NCBI GenBank assembly: GCA_028712075.1
Contig: JAQTQX010000033.1
Span: 1-41,591, forward strand
Length of the DNA: 41,591 nt
Source: Desulfuromonadaceae bacterium
GTDB lineage: Bacteria > Desulfobacterota > Desulfuromonadia > Geobacterales > Pseudopelobacteraceae
Reading direction: 5' to 3'
Shown here: piece by piece, positions 30,807 to 38,857 of the stretch
How positions within the stretch are numbered: position 1 is the stretch's first letter
Layout: every line of letters begins with the position of its first letter
Notes under the pieces: model-generated
The model's database searches: none
Told to the model about the DNA's origin: nothing
Seen by the model: only the letters and a program-made list of their open reading frames with translations
Position numbers and translations under genes: made by a program

Positions 30807-31273
30807 GCCAGGCTCTCCAGTATCGCGTCAATTGCCTCGGCCGATCGCGCCTGCGATCCTTCGTCTGCCGCCTCCACATTTACCGTCCCGGCCTGCGGTT
30901 TCACGATGCGCCGCGGCAGCCGTTTCAGCAGCTCGGCCGGTTGCGGCCAGCGCTTGCATTCCCTGAAAATCAGCTTGAATCCTGCAATGATCCGCTCCCG
31001 ATCCTGCTCTTCGGTCATCCCTTCGCCGACGATATCGATCCAGTCAGCCGCCACGCTGTCAATGACATCGGCGGCGGGAGCATCCTGCATCCGGCGGGTG
31101 ATCATGCGCTTGAATGCCTCGCAGATGATCCCGCGCAGCCAGAAATCCGGGCTATCGCTGCCGGCGTTGCGCCACTCGATCAGATACTGCTGCGCCTGGA
31201 CGGTTTTCGGGATGTAGGCACCCGTGCGGGCCGGAAATCCCAGGACGGTCAGTTGCGGAGTCAGGCAGTTCAT
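30803..31273 (-). CDS. Early protein with a replication-protein-like motif
   Basis: 156 residues. It is mainly helical: YLIEWRNAGSDSPDFWLRGI, EAFKRMITRRMQDAPAADV, then GFKLIFRECKRWPQPAELLK. The FxxxxxRWPxPAE-type motif resembles segments near the end of phage replication initiators such as the lambda O group. Mu does not need such a protein for transposition, so this may be a remnant or a helper of early host takeover. It overlaps both neighbours as ATGA. Confidence 0.45.
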   Translation of the reverse strand: MNCLTPQLTVLGFPARTGAYIPKTVQAQQYLIEWRNAGSDSPDFWLRGIICEAFKRMITRRMQDAPAADVIDSVAADWIDIVGEGMTEEQDRERIIAGFKLIFRECKRWPQPAELLKRLPRRIVKPQAGTVNVEAADEGSQARSAEAIDAILESLA

Positions 31274-31458
31274 CGAGTGGACCGGAGCGCCCTGACGATA
31301 AGCGCCTGGCTATTTTTAGCGAGCTTTTCTTCGATCGCGGCGTGAACGAATTGCTGCACGCTACGGCCACCCAGGGCATGGCTGATACATTTGCGGGTGT
31401 CGTCGTTGACGCGGCAGCTGAGGACGTTGTATTTCGGGTGCTCTTTCATGCGAGGCAT
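31270..31458 (-). CDS. Small ribbon-helix-helix-like protein
   Basis: 62 residues starting MPRMKEHPKYNVLSCRVNDD at ATG 31458, which has GGAG at a suitable distance. ATG 31449 gives a 4-bp overlap with the HNH stop but lacks a ribosome site. The order strand (YNVLSCRVND) then helices (TRKCISHALGGRSVQQFVHA, AIEEKLAKNSQAL) matches the Arc/MetJ plan. It may be an early repressor. Confidence 0.55.
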   Translation of the reverse strand: MPRMKEHPKYNVLSCRVNDDTRKCISHALGGRSVQQFVHAAIEEKLAKNSQALIVRALRSTR

Positions 31459-32231
31459 GCATGGTTCTCCTTTTTTCTCCGGCCGGCGCCGGGAACTCGG
31501 CCCGTGGTTCTGAAACCGGCCTTGGCTTGCAGTTTCGCCAGAGCCAGGACCGAAGGCTTCAGCTCATCAGGCATATCTTTGTAGTTGAGCAGGTTCAGTG
31601 ACAGAAGCTCTGAACGTGTGATCAGCATCAGGTTGTCAAGGTCGCAGTGGAGCTTATTCGAGTCGATGAATGACACGGCCATTCCCTCCGGTACCGGGCC
31701 GTTCGCCTGCTCCCAGATCCATACGTGCTTGTGTTTGTAACGAGTCGGGAAGCCGGTGTGCGGATCCCGCTCGGGAACCTTCATCAGGATGAAGCCGTCT
31801 TTGGAACAGATACGCTCGTCCCAGAGCGGTTTCCTGTTTGGCGGTATGCTGCCGGATTTGAAATTTCCCGAATTCGGCTTCATTACCCCTTTGGTACCGG
31901 TATTCCAGGGCTTGAATCCTTTTTCAAAGCACCCGGTTCGGCCCGTATTGAGACCATGATTGCCGATGAAAGACTTGATTTGCTCCGTTGTCTTGTTGTC
32001 GTTGAAGAGCACATTCAATCCGGAAGCGATCTCGGCATGACTCCGGCCAGCCACATTTTCCCGCAACCACGTTACTTGTTCCGGAGTGTAAATCAGACAC
32101 TTGCCAACCGGATTGCCGACCTTGCGGCCGCAGGTGAAGCCATATCTGGTCAAGGTCGACTTGATTTGCCCCGGCGTTTTAGTCTGGCGGAAACGCTTAT
32201 TGAAGGCGGCTGTAAGCTCCGGTACCTGCAT
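31446..32231 (-). CDS. HNH endonuclease with N-terminal DNA-binding repeats
   Basis: 261 residues if started at ATG 32231 (MQVPELTAAFNKRFRQTKTP). The N-terminal region has two related helical units (TAAFNKRFRQ and ASGLNVLFND segments, each followed by TPGQIKSTL or TTEQIKSFI), as in phage HNH proteins that bind DNA. The nuclease core shows YKHKHVWIWEQANGPVPEGM, then SFIDSNKLHCDLDNLMLITR, the paired His-Asn of the HNH fold. The same frame is open without a stop up to 32603, so a longer form is possible. It is probably a homing-type or early nuclease. Confidence 0.75.
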   Translation of the reverse strand: MQVPELTAAFNKRFRQTKTPGQIKSTLTRYGFTCGRKVGNPVGKCLIYTPEQVTWLRENVAGRSHAEIASGLNVLFNDNKTTEQIKSFIGNHGLNTGRTGCFEKGFKPWNTGTKGVMKPNSGNFKSGSIPPNRKPLWDERICSKDGFILMKVPERDPHTGFPTRYKHKHVWIWEQANGPVPEGMAVSFIDSNKLHCDLDNLMLITRSELLSLNLLNYKDMPDELKPSVLALAKLQAKAGFRTTGRVPGAGRRKKENHACLA

Positions 32232-32257
32232 CTTGGCGTAACCGCGCTGCAAGAATT

Positions 32258-32524
32258 TTATCTGTCCGCCGGAGTATCGGTATCGTGGCTGATGCCGATC
32301 ATCTCCGGAGTACTGTTGAGTTTGTCCACCAGTGCGATCTGTGCTTTCAGTGCCAGACTGGCGTTGTCTATGATCGCCTTGGAGATTTTCCCGACCGCCT
32401 CGGCGCGTTTGATTTCTTCCTTCAGGGCGTCGCCCTTCGTCTCCTCGTCCGACAACCGCTCCAGTTGGGCAAACAGATGATTGTTCAGGTCGATCAGCTT
32501 GTTCTTCGTGTTGTTCTTGGCCAT
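32258..32524 (-). CDS. Small coiled early phage protein
   Basis: 88 residues: [20 protein letters not shown], then [20 protein letters not shown] and [20 protein letters not shown]. Proteins with this LxDLNNHLFxQxERLxDE start are recurrent in phage early regions, function unknown. It begins inside, and in a different frame from, the small MKHQ frame that precedes it and the long HNH frame. It ends 27 bp before the HNH start. Confidence 0.65.
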   Translation of the reverse strand: MAKNNTKNKLIDLNNHLFAQLERLSDEETKGDALKEEIKRAEAVGKISKAIIDNASLALKAQIALVDKLNSTPEMIGISHDTDTPADR

Positions 32525-32603
32525 GACGCGCTCTCCCTTTCAGCAATTGTTGTACGCGCAGCGTGATCTCTGCAGCGATTTCTGGTGTCAGTTGGTGTTT
32601 CAT
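32525..32603 (-). other. Possible short leader frame upstream of the 88-residue gene
   Basis: ATG 32603 lies one base after the previous stop (TGAGATG) and begins MKHQLTPEIAAEITLRVQQL, which looks like authentic helical protein for about 25 residues. Past 32524 the frame turns into a Gln/Gly/Arg-rich shadow of the 88-residue gene, but it never stops until the end of the HNH gene. It could be a truncated gene, an overlapping start, or the start of a frameshifted longer HNH gene. Confidence 0.35.
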
Positions 32604-32604
32604 C

Positions 32605-32970
32605 TCACCCCTCCGCACAAAGGATGCCGACGAACGCCGCCACGGCGGCATGTACGCGGTTCGGGTTGATGCAGATGTTTTTTTCGAGCCGGTCATACAG
32701 AGCCCGGAATGTCTCAATCTGGATCGATGGGATATCCAGGACCTCCAGGGGGCGTATGGCGTCATCATCAGGCAAGGCTTGTTCGGCTTTTACGCGTTGC
32801 GCGGCGATATCTACCCAGGCACTGCACTCGGCTTCGAGCATCATCAGCCGCTCGAACTGCGCCAGCCGGGCCAGCTGCAGCAGGATGGCGTCAAAGTCGC
32901 GGGTAGGCAGAACATAGAGACCCTGCCCGGCTAGTTGTTTCGTCAGTTCTATGCGTTTTTCTGGCGTCAT
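32605..32970 (-). CDS. Early protein of unknown function
   Basis: 121 residues from ATG 32970 (MTPEKRIELTKQLAGQGLYV), with a GGGAGAGAGA region upstream. The longer frame runs into a palindromic repeat. It is mostly helical: FDAILLQLARLAQFERLMML, EAECSAWVDIAAQRVKAEQA, then IETFRALYDRLEKNICINPN. It lies between the Gam-like gene and the small coiled gene. I recognise no family. Confidence 0.5.
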   Translation of the reverse strand: MTPEKRIELTKQLAGQGLYVLPTRDFDAILLQLARLAQFERLMMLEAECSAWVDIAAQRVKAEQALPDDDAIRPLEVLDIPSIQIETFRALYDRLEKNICINPNRVHAAVAAFVGILCAEG

Positions 32971-32985
32971 GGTTTGTCTCTCTCC

Positions 32986-33006
32986 CCCCTCCTGATTCAG
33001 GAGGGG
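32986..33006. repeat. Perfect short palindrome (REP-like)
   Basis: CCCCTCCTGA and TCAGGAGGGG pair perfectly around a single T. The flank GGCCGGGGGTGGTTAG is the CTAACCCC-type edge seen in the repeats at 12154-12231 and 20188-20245, in the opposite orientation. It lies in the 110 bp gap upstream of the 121-residue early gene, close to its ribosome site. Confidence 0.6.
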
Positions 33007-33080
33007 CCGGGGGTGGTTAGGTTGATGGCTCAATGGAGGGCCAGGAAAATCCGGCCCTCGGTTCAACGATCAAACAATTA

Positions 33081-33626
33081 TTACTCGGTCTCCATATCAT
33101 CCAGCTCATCAACCTCTCCGGATGCTTCCTTCAGCATAGCCGTGACAATCTTGTCGACGTCGGAATTGACCGGCTTGATCAACACCACATCCCCGGTACC
33201 CTGGACCGTGACGCCGAGTTTCTTGAGCGTGGCAACGTCCAGCTGCGCCAGGGTTTTCTTGATCAGCTTCTCGATTTTTTTGATCAGCAGATCTTGCTGC
33301 TCCTCGGACAGCTGCTTGCGGATCCGTCTGATCACGGCGGCTTCCTCGTCATATTCCAGCCCGCCGGTCCCCTTGCGCAGACCGACCTGGATCCCGCTGA
33401 TGATGATCGATCGGGGCTTGATGAACAGCGGCCGGCTGTCGTCGATAACGGCTTCCAGCGCGCCCTTGGCATTGGCCGCGGCGGCCGCGGCATCCTTGAT
33501 CGCCGGGAGACGGCCGCGTTTCAGCGCCTCGATGCCGGTATGCAGATCCTCCACCAGCAGGATCAGCAGCTCTCTGCGGTCCGAGTACTCCTTTGTTGCT
33601 GTTTCAATTGCTGCCAGTGTGCTCAT
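33081..33626 (-). CDS. Gam-like early protein (possible host-nuclease inhibitor)
   Basis: 181 residues from ATG 33626 (MSTLAAIETATKEYSDRREL), with GGAG six bases upstream. A longer frame is an overlap artefact. The end, KKTLAQLDVATLKKLGVTVQ followed by GDVVLIKP, resembles the Mu Gam C-terminal pattern (xLKxLGVxIxxxxxFxIKP). The central DSRPLFIKPRSIIISGIQVG also fits. Mu Gam binds DNA ends and blocks RecBCD. The match is by eye and moderate. Its position soon after MuB is as in Mu. Confidence 0.5.
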   Translation of the reverse strand: MSTLAAIETATKEYSDRRELLILLVEDLHTGIEALKRGRLPAIKDAAAAAANAKGALEAVIDDSRPLFIKPRSIIISGIQVGLRKGTGGLEYDEEAAVIRRIRKQLSEEQQDLLIKKIEKLIKKTLAQLDVATLKKLGVTVQGTGDVVLIKPVNSDVDKIVTAMLKEASGEVDELDDMETE

Positions 33627-33813
33627 TGTTGTCTCCAAATCGTTCCATGAAATTTCCGGTGCAGTAAATGCATCCGTAGTAGTTGTGGCCGGGCTCTCCA
33701 AACTTGTCACACGCCCATTTCGGCCCGATGCCGGGGATTTCATCATTCGTGTTGGCGCCCATGGAGCGGCACAGCGCTGCATCGGCCGTCTGTGCAATCG
33801 CGTTCAGGCTCAT
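33604..33813 (-). CDS. Small Cys-containing early protein
   Basis: 69 residues: MSLNAIAQTADAALCRSMGA, then PGIGPKWACDKFGEPGHNYY and GCIYCTGNFMERFGDNNE. Cys residues in CDKFG and CIYC might form a small metal site. Its start overlaps the previous stop as ATGA, and it overlaps the Gam-like gene by 23 bp. No family recognised. Confidence 0.5.
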   Translation of the reverse strand: MSLNAIAQTADAALCRSMGANTNDEIPGIGPKWACDKFGEPGHNYYGCIYCTGNFMERFGDNNEHTGSN

Positions 33814-33953
33814 ACCCGCCTCCTCACCATGCCGTTGTCATGGAGCGCCACGATCAGCCGCCCCTCTGCCCGCTCACGCAGCAGACGCTTGGTGCGGTTC
33901 CAGCTGCGCCGCGCTGCCAGGTGCTTCAATATCCTCCGGATAAAGTTTCTCAT
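33810..33953 (-). CDS. 47-residue basic early protein
   Basis: ATG 33953 overlaps the previous stop as ATGA, and its own stop overlaps the next start as ATGA, so it fits precisely into a coupled chain. The sequence MRNFIRRILKHLAARRSWNR then TKRLLRERAEGRLIVALHDN is short, strongly basic and helical. A nucleic-acid contact is plausible. No family can be named. Confidence 0.55.
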   Translation of the reverse strand: MRNFIRRILKHLAARRSWNRTKRLLRERAEGRLIVALHDNGMVRRRV

Positions 33954-34444
33954 GCAGGGCCTCCTGTAAGGATTGCGGCCGCTTCGGCCTCGGTTCGAAC
34001 CGTCCACGGGGCGTCATGCCCCACCATAGCAGCCATTTTACGGCGCATGTGAATGGTTGCCTGCGCCATCATGATGATGACCTTGTTATTGAGACTATCG
34101 TCGGGAGCCAGCGCAGCGCGCCCGGCAATCTCATACAGCAGGCATTCCAGCCCGTTGAGCGCAGGGTTGGTGTTTGCTGCGATCGGGGCCGCAACCTGAC
34201 CGGGTTCAGAGATAATGTCGCACAGGCTGTGTACCGATAGGTTGCCTCGATCGACAAGCCAGTCAGTCAGCCGGTTATCAGCGGCAACCAGTTTGTTGAC
34301 GCCGTCCAGGAACTTATCCGCATTAGCGGGCAACTTGCCGGTGGAGAGGGTGAGCGACACCTGCGTTTTGCCGAAACCGGTGGCGTCACAGAGCACTTTC
34401 TGTTTGATACCGCATTCATCGAGCGCCAGTTTAAGCAGTAACAT
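33950..34444 (-). CDS. Helix-turn-helix early protein
   Basis: 164 residues. It opens with an HTH of the Xre or antitoxin type: LKLALDECGIKQKVLCDATG, then FGKTQVSLTLSTGKLPANAD. A helical half follows: LECLLYEIAGRAALAPDDSL, KVIIMMAQATIHMRRKMAAM. It overlaps the MuB gene by 14 bp. Mu MuB carries its own N-terminal HTH, which the MuB-like protein here lacks, so this protein may share work with it. That link is inference. Confidence 0.55.
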   Translation of the reverse strand: MLLLKLALDECGIKQKVLCDATGFGKTQVSLTLSTGKLPANADKFLDGVNKLVAADNRLTDWLVDRGNLSVHSLCDIISEPGQVAAPIAANTNPALNGLECLLYEIAGRAALAPDDSLNNKVIIMMAQATIHMRRKMAAMVGHDAPWTVRTEAEAAAILTGGPA

Positions 34445-35348
34445 CGGTCACCCCCGATAACTGCTCAATCCGGCCCTGGCGGCGATCCAACACCGACGAC
34501 AGCACGGTGGCGCCGGTGGGCGCGGCTACCGTTTTCTTGGGGGCGCTGCGGGGGATCGGCGCGGAGGCGGGCGGGTGGATGGTATGCACATCCGCGACGG
34601 TTACCTGCTCGCGGCCGGCGGCCAGGGCGGTATTGAGCAGCTCGACGGAAAGCGCCTGCAGCTCCAGGTAGTTTCTGGCCTGGGGGAGTTCGGCGAGCAG
34701 CTCGATCGCGTCTGCAGCAAAGTGTTTACCGATGGCCTCGCGGACGTAGTGGGCGGCCTCGTTGGCTGAGAGCCCCTGCATCCGGACGATGTCGCTGCGC
34801 AGTTTGACCTCTGAGACGCCGGGGCGGTTCATGGGGTCGGACTGGGCCACCAGGATGATGGTGAACAGCTCGGTCTCGCCCATCCACTCTATCTCGCGGA
34901 GCGTCTTGAGGCTCTTGAGCGTGGATGGGTGCAGGCGCTGCGCCTCTTCGATGGCGATCACTATTTTCTGTTTGCGGCTCGCCTCGCCGATGACCCGGCG
35001 CAGCTGCATGCTGCTGACGATGCCGCCCCGTTTCACGTTCTCGGCGGAGAGGTTGAGGATCATCGAGGTCTTGATATCGGAGATGGTGAGTTTTTCCTGA
35101 TCGCCTCGAGTCACCCATACGGTCTTGACCGGTTTATCCGAGCCGACCAGCTTCTTGAGGGCGGCATTGACGGCTTCCGACTTCCCGCAGCCCCGCTCGC
35201 CGACGATGCTGATCATGGCCCTGCTTTCCACGGCCATGGTGAGGATGCGCCGGGTGCGCACCATGTCCCCGGTCTCGTACAGGTGCCCCTTGAGCGGGTC
35301 TTTCGTGTAGCCGAGGTTGACAAATGTTTCCAATCTGGTCATATTCAT
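34431..35348 (-). CDS. MuB-like AAA+ target-selection ATPase
   Basis: 305 residues with GGAGG upstream. Walker A is GERGCGKS at residues 50-57 and Walker B IVIAIEEAQ at 129-137. Between them lies VTRGDQEKLTISDIK, and afterwards the sensor-like SLKTLREIEWMGE and RSDIVRMQG. MuB forms filaments on target DNA, picks insertion sites and activates MuA. It follows the transposase gene through one small gene. The protein lacks the N-terminal HTH of Mu MuB. Confidence 0.88.
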   Translation of the reverse strand: MNMTRLETFVNLGYTKDPLKGHLYETGDMVRTRRILTMAVESRAMISIVGERGCGKSEAVNAALKKLVGSDKPVKTVWVTRGDQEKLTISDIKTSMILNLSAENVKRGGIVSSMQLRRVIGEASRKQKIVIAIEEAQRLHPSTLKSLKTLREIEWMGETELFTIILVAQSDPMNRPGVSEVKLRSDIVRMQGLSANEAAHYVREAIGKHFAADAIELLAELPQARNYLELQALSVELLNTALAAGREQVTVADVHTIHPPASAPIPRSAPKKTVAAPTGATVLSSVLDRRQGRIEQLSGVTDVTA

Positions 35349-35371
35349 GTTGTTTCCTCCTTTCTGGTTAT

Positions 35372-35399
35372 GGCCTCCGGTGTTCGTGCACCGGGGGCC
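35372..35399. other. Hairpin in the MuB leader
   Basis: GGCCTCCGGTG and CACCGGGGGCC form a stem of about 11 bp with one mismatch around a short loop, located between the small gene 35413-35613 and the ribosome site of the MuB gene. There is no T run, so it is probably an RNA structure affecting stability or translation rather than a terminator. Confidence 0.5.
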
Positions 35400-35412
35400 T
35401 ATTTCATTTGAG

Positions 35413-35613
35413 CTACTTGTTTAACTGTATCTTGATCATTCGTATCAACCGGCGCCGCATGCGGTCGCATTCGCAATCACCTATGAACCCGCGAAGATGG
35501 AGCCGGGTTATTGCATCTGCATCCCTGTCAAACTGAATCAAGGTGGGTTCATCCAGGTACTCTGCAAGTTGCACTTTCAATGATGCTTCCATCGCCCCCA
35601 AAACTATCTCCAT
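35413..35613 (-). CDS. Small early protein between transposase and MuB
   Basis: 66 residues from ATG 35613 (MEIVLGAMEASLKVQLAEYL), chosen because AAAGGAG precedes it at the right distance. ATG 35628 gives an ATGA overlap with the transposase stop but a weak site. The sequence TLIQFDRDADAITRLHLRGF then CECDRMRRRLIRMIKIQLNK is helical and basic near its end. No family recognised. Mu itself has no gene between A and B, so this is an addition. Confidence 0.5.
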   Translation of the reverse strand: MEIVLGAMEASLKVQLAEYLDEPTLIQFDRDADAITRLHLRGFIGDCECDRMRRRLIRMIKIQLNK

Positions 35614-35624
35614 AACCACTCCTT

Positions 35625-37274
35625 TCATGCCTGAGCCTGCATCTGCTCTGCCTGTATCTCTCCAGCTAATTCCGCTACAAACCGCTTCGACAGTCCGTTT
35701 TCCGTGATCAGCGCCGCTACCTCACTCCGCAGATCCTGCGCCAGAAAGAATCCGGCAAGCGTCTGAAACTCCCGCAGGGCTTCATCGATGGTGTGGTAGC
35801 TGTCGATATTGAGCGGGTTATGGAGCTGCAGCGTCTCCTTGACCCGCGTCGGCATTTTGAGAACCTTGCGCGGCTCCGCCGGTGCCGGGGCCGCCAATGC
35901 TGCGCGCCCCTCGGCGGAGTAGATCGGGATGGTGATACCGTCCATGTTGGCCGCTTCTTTGCGCATCTGCTGCTGACCGGTTTCCGGATTGAGCTTGTAT
36001 TCACCCAGTTTGTTGGGCACAAAGCCGGCCACTTCATACGTTTTGCCGTCGGCGAGATCCTGTACGACCATCTTTTTATCGAAAACGCCGATGATGACCT
36101 TGACCCACGCATCGTGCAGCCCTTTGACTTCGTAGGGCTTGTTATCCATCCAGAAAACGCCTTCCTGATTGACGAGGCGCTTGGTGTCGCTCTTGGCGAT
36201 GGTCTCCAGGGCATCGTCGGGGAGGATCACGACTCCGCCGTGCAGGCTGATCCGCTCCCACATCTGGCGGCGGCTGAGTTTGCGTTCGTAGCGGTGCGGC
36301 ATTTCGTTGTAGTCGATGGAATAGTTGATGAGCTGGCTGTTCAGCTCGGACATGGTGATCTCAAATTTTTTCCAGTCGGACATGGCGAAAAACGGCAGCT
36401 CGAATTTCTGCCAGAGGGTCCGCCAGGGGCGCTCGATCTTGCCGTGGGTTTCCTTATTGAGCACCGCTGATGGATCGATCTCGACGGTGCAGCGTTCAAA
36501 GAAATCCTTGGCGATCGGTGATTCCATCATCGGGCCGTGATCCCCCTTGATCTTGCCCCGTTTATCGGCGGAGGGATGGGACGGGACGCCCCAAAAGCAT
36601 TTGTCCGGCTGCTGCCACCATGCCCAGGCCAGGAACTCCATGTTGTGGGTGGCCTGCTCCCCTTTGGCGGCAACATAGCGGCAGCAGTGGCAGCCGCTGT
36701 TATCGTCGGTCATGCCGTAGATCCAGGGGCGCAGGCCATCTACCGGAATCGGCTTGTTCTTGTAGTCCTTGTTGCCGCGATGCAGCCGCAGCAGGAAGTC
36801 GCCGTCGGGCAACGCCTTGGAGATGTAGAAACAGTTGCTGGAGCTGGCATCGACGTGGTGCATTTCGTTCGGATATTCCGCCTGGAAGCGCTCGACGCGG
36901 CGGCGCTTGCTGTTCAGGCCCAGGTCGCGAATGACCCGGTCGATGCTGCTGTGATGCACATCGGCGTAGTCGGCCGGAATTTTGCTGTTGATCAGCGCGA
37001 TCTTGATGGCGTCTTCCGTGGAGATCACCCCGCGATGGTCGGGAGGGCTGTTTTTGATGACGGCAATGGCACGGGCCACGGTCTCTATATCCGCCCGTTT
37101 GCGCGCCCCCTTTTTACGCTGGCGGTTGCTGGGAAGCGCCCGGTAGATGGTGTGAACGCTCACATCGCAGATGGTGGCCCATTTTTCGACGATGGCGGTT
37201 TTGTGATTGCGCGGCGCATCTTGCCATGCTGTGACTATCTGTGCCGCTATATGTGGTTCGATTCTGGTTGCCAT
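35625..37274 (-). CDS. MuA-like transposase (DDE)
   Basis: 549 residues, start ATG 37274 with AGGAG. An N-terminal HTH-containing part (DVSVHTIYRALPSNRQRKKG) precedes the RNase H core. Likely catalytic acids are Asp 142 in MHHVDASSSN, Asp 245 in KGDHGPMMES, and Glu 281 in HGKIERPWRT. The Mu transposase C-terminal barrel follows (WMDNKPYEVKGLHDAWVKVI). The C-terminus contacts MuB. It lacks the extra internal-activation domain at the start of Mu MuA (663 residues). It would bind the paired end sites at 127-169 and 41421-41464. Confidence 0.93.
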   Translation of the reverse strand: MATRIEPHIAAQIVTAWQDAPRNHKTAIVEKWATICDVSVHTIYRALPSNRQRKKGARKRADIETVARAIAVIKNSPPDHRGVISTEDAIKIALINSKIPADYADVHHSSIDRVIRDLGLNSKRRRVERFQAEYPNEMHHVDASSSNCFYISKALPDGDFLLRLHRGNKDYKNKPIPVDGLRPWIYGMTDDNSGCHCCRYVAAKGEQATHNMEFLAWAWWQQPDKCFWGVPSHPSADKRGKIKGDHGPMMESPIAKDFFERCTVEIDPSAVLNKETHGKIERPWRTLWQKFELPFFAMSDWKKFEITMSELNSQLINYSIDYNEMPHRYERKLSRRQMWERISLHGGVVILPDDALETIAKSDTKRLVNQEGVFWMDNKPYEVKGLHDAWVKVIIGVFDKKMVVQDLADGKTYEVAGFVPNKLGEYKLNPETGQQQMRKEAANMDGITIPIYSAEGRAALAAPAPAEPRKVLKMPTRVKETLQLHNPLNIDSYHTIDEALREFQTLAGFFLAQDLRSEVAALITENGLSKRFVAELAGEIQAEQMQAQA

Positions 37275-37283
37275 GGCCGGCTC

Positions 37284-38564
37284 CTAATCCCTGAACATAT
37301 CGATTACGTCATCCATCCTGGTGCGGACATCGTGCAGGGCCAGTTCTGCCTCTTGCAGGTGCGCGTTTACATTTGCTTGAAGATAGCGATCTTCTTTCAG
37401 GCGGGGATCTATGACGAATTTGGCGATGGCGATCTGCAGGGCAGCGGCGGCGTCTTCAATCACCTGCATCTGCTTGACGCTCCATTCGCGATCCGTCTCG
37501 CTCGGCTCATAGATTTCAAGCGCTTTGACCCGTTCCAGCAGGGCCTTTTTCTCTGATTGCAGGCCGTGAGTTTCTTCCTTAACCGCGCCCTTGAAGTCCT
37601 TTTCCAATTTGTCCACGCGCTTCTTGGTGTCGTTACTTGCGGTGATGATCCGCTCAATCGCAGCCTGCAGCTCTTCGGCATGGTCCTGGTCGATGGGGAT
37701 GGGGGATTCGTCAGGGATGCAGAGTTGGTCGCCGTCGATAACTACGGCGCCATCATGGGTGAGTTGTTTCAGCTTGCGCATATCGCGATAACCGAGAGAA
37801 AACTGCTGACACGTCGTCAGAAAACCTTCACCGAACGTCACGAGATTTCTTAAATCCTCGTCAACCTTCTGACGAGACAAACCTAAGTAATCGCAGTATT
37901 TTTCCCATGTTCCTATATTCGGAAGGTCACGATACACTTTTGATTCCTTGATTTTATTCAGCTGCACTAAACTGCTGACGGTCGTCACTTTTTCAATAAA
38001 AGATAACGCCTGAACACGACCGATGACTTCATGAGCTTCAGCAATCCGTTTTTCCCGGTTGCACTGATCCATGTCCCTCTGTAGCTCATCATTACGCTCG
38101 GCCTCATACGTATCCACATCCATTTTCAGGACGCCGCTGTGATGGTCATTGGTGGTCTTGAGCGCACCGGTTGTAGCTTCCAACAACTTTTTCAGTCCAC
38201 GTTCCAGGGCTTTTTTCTTGGCGACATCACCTTCATCGAGCCCGGCAATAGCTGCTCGAATCGTCACTTCGCTGGCCTGATCCAGGTACCATTTAAAGCT
38301 GGAATTATTGCTTGGTAGTTCAAGCAGCTCTTTCAAATGTTCAGGCGATACTTCATTCATTCCAGTTCCCTCCGGTTTATCTGATTTTATTGTTGCCTGC
38401 GCCCGCTTCACTAACTCCTTTTCAGATAGGTTGTAGTAACAAGACTGGGAGCCATTACAGAGAACAACGCATTTTTCGCAGCACTTGTCACAATCCGGTC
38501 GGGCGCCGCGACATAGGCGACAGGCCAAGAGTTTCGATGCCATCGACAATTCCGCCACGGTCAT
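37284..38564 (-). CDS. Early protein with a Cys-rich N-terminus and coiled-coil body
   Basis: 426 residues. The N-terminus holds eight Cys between residues 15 and 42 (ACRLCRGARPDCDKCCEKCV then LCNGSQSCYY), likely one or two metal sites. The middle contains NIGTWEKYCDYLGLSRQKVD and LVTFGEGFLTTCQQFSLGYR, of the kind seen in phage or plasmid DNA-processing proteins. The rest is long charged helices. It overlaps the previous stop as ATGA and precedes the transposase by 9 bp. I cannot name the function. Confidence 0.55.
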   Translation of the reverse strand: MTVAELSMASKLLACRLCRGARPDCDKCCEKCVVLCNGSQSCYYNLSEKELVKRAQATIKSDKPEGTGMNEVSPEHLKELLELPSNNSSFKWYLDQASEVTIRAAIAGLDEGDVAKKKALERGLKKLLEATTGALKTTNDHHSGVLKMDVDTYEAERNDELQRDMDQCNREKRIAEAHEVIGRVQALSFIEKVTTVSSLVQLNKIKESKVYRDLPNIGTWEKYCDYLGLSRQKVDEDLRNLVTFGEGFLTTCQQFSLGYRDMRKLKQLTHDGAVVIDGDQLCIPDESPIPIDQDHAEELQAAIERIITASNDTKKRVDKLEKDFKGAVKEETHGLQSEKKALLERVKALEIYEPSETDREWSVKQMQVIEDAAAALQIAIAKFVIDPRLKEDRYLQANVNAHLQEAELALHDVRTRMDDVIDMFRD

Positions 38565-38857
38565 GCCTCCAGTGTTTTAAGTTCGCTCTGCAGCGTGTCG
38601 ATCTTCCCCTGTAGACCCATTTTATAAGCCGAGTACATCCCCACGATCCGCAGCCCCGGCTCGTACAGGTCGCCGGTCTGTTTTATCCACTTGCGTTCCA
38701 CGGCGGTGATCAGGTGGCTCATCACCGTGGCGTGCGGCATCCCAAGCGCCCGCGAGATCTGCGTGGCCGTGACCGGACCGGTCTGCTGGTGGATGTGCTC
38801 GATCAGGTCTATGAATTTGTAGTTGGACTGCACGGGGTTATAGGTTTTGGCGCTCAT
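38561..38857 (-). CDS. Winged-helix DNA-binding protein
   Basis: 98 residues: KFIDLIEHIHQQTGPVTATQ, then ISRALGMPHATVMSHLITAV, ERKWIKQTGDLYEPGL. This is an IclR- or MarR-like winged helix, followed by a short coiled coil (LQGKIDTLQSELKTLEA). It probably regulates early genes. It overlaps both the 54-residue gene and the downstream Cys-rich gene as ATGA. Confidence 0.65.
   Translation of the reverse strand: MSAKTYNPVQSNYKFIDLIEHIHQQTGPVTATQISRALGMPHATVMSHLITAVERKWIKQTGDLYEPGLRIVGMYSAYKMGLQGKIDTLQSELKTLEA

Noticed and set aside
30204..31217. Plus-strand open frame of 337 codons opposite gemA and its neighbour
   Set aside because: Both minus-strand genes are supported by family match or ATGA coupling. 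The plus frame has no family features.
33627..33797. Upstream extension of the Gam-like gene
   Set aside because: It overlaps the ATGA-coupled 69-residue gene, and ATG 33626 has GGAG at proper spacing.
36537..37556. Plus-strand open frame of 339 codons opposite the transposase
   Set aside because: It is antisense to the DDE transposase core, with Gly/His-rich shadow composition.
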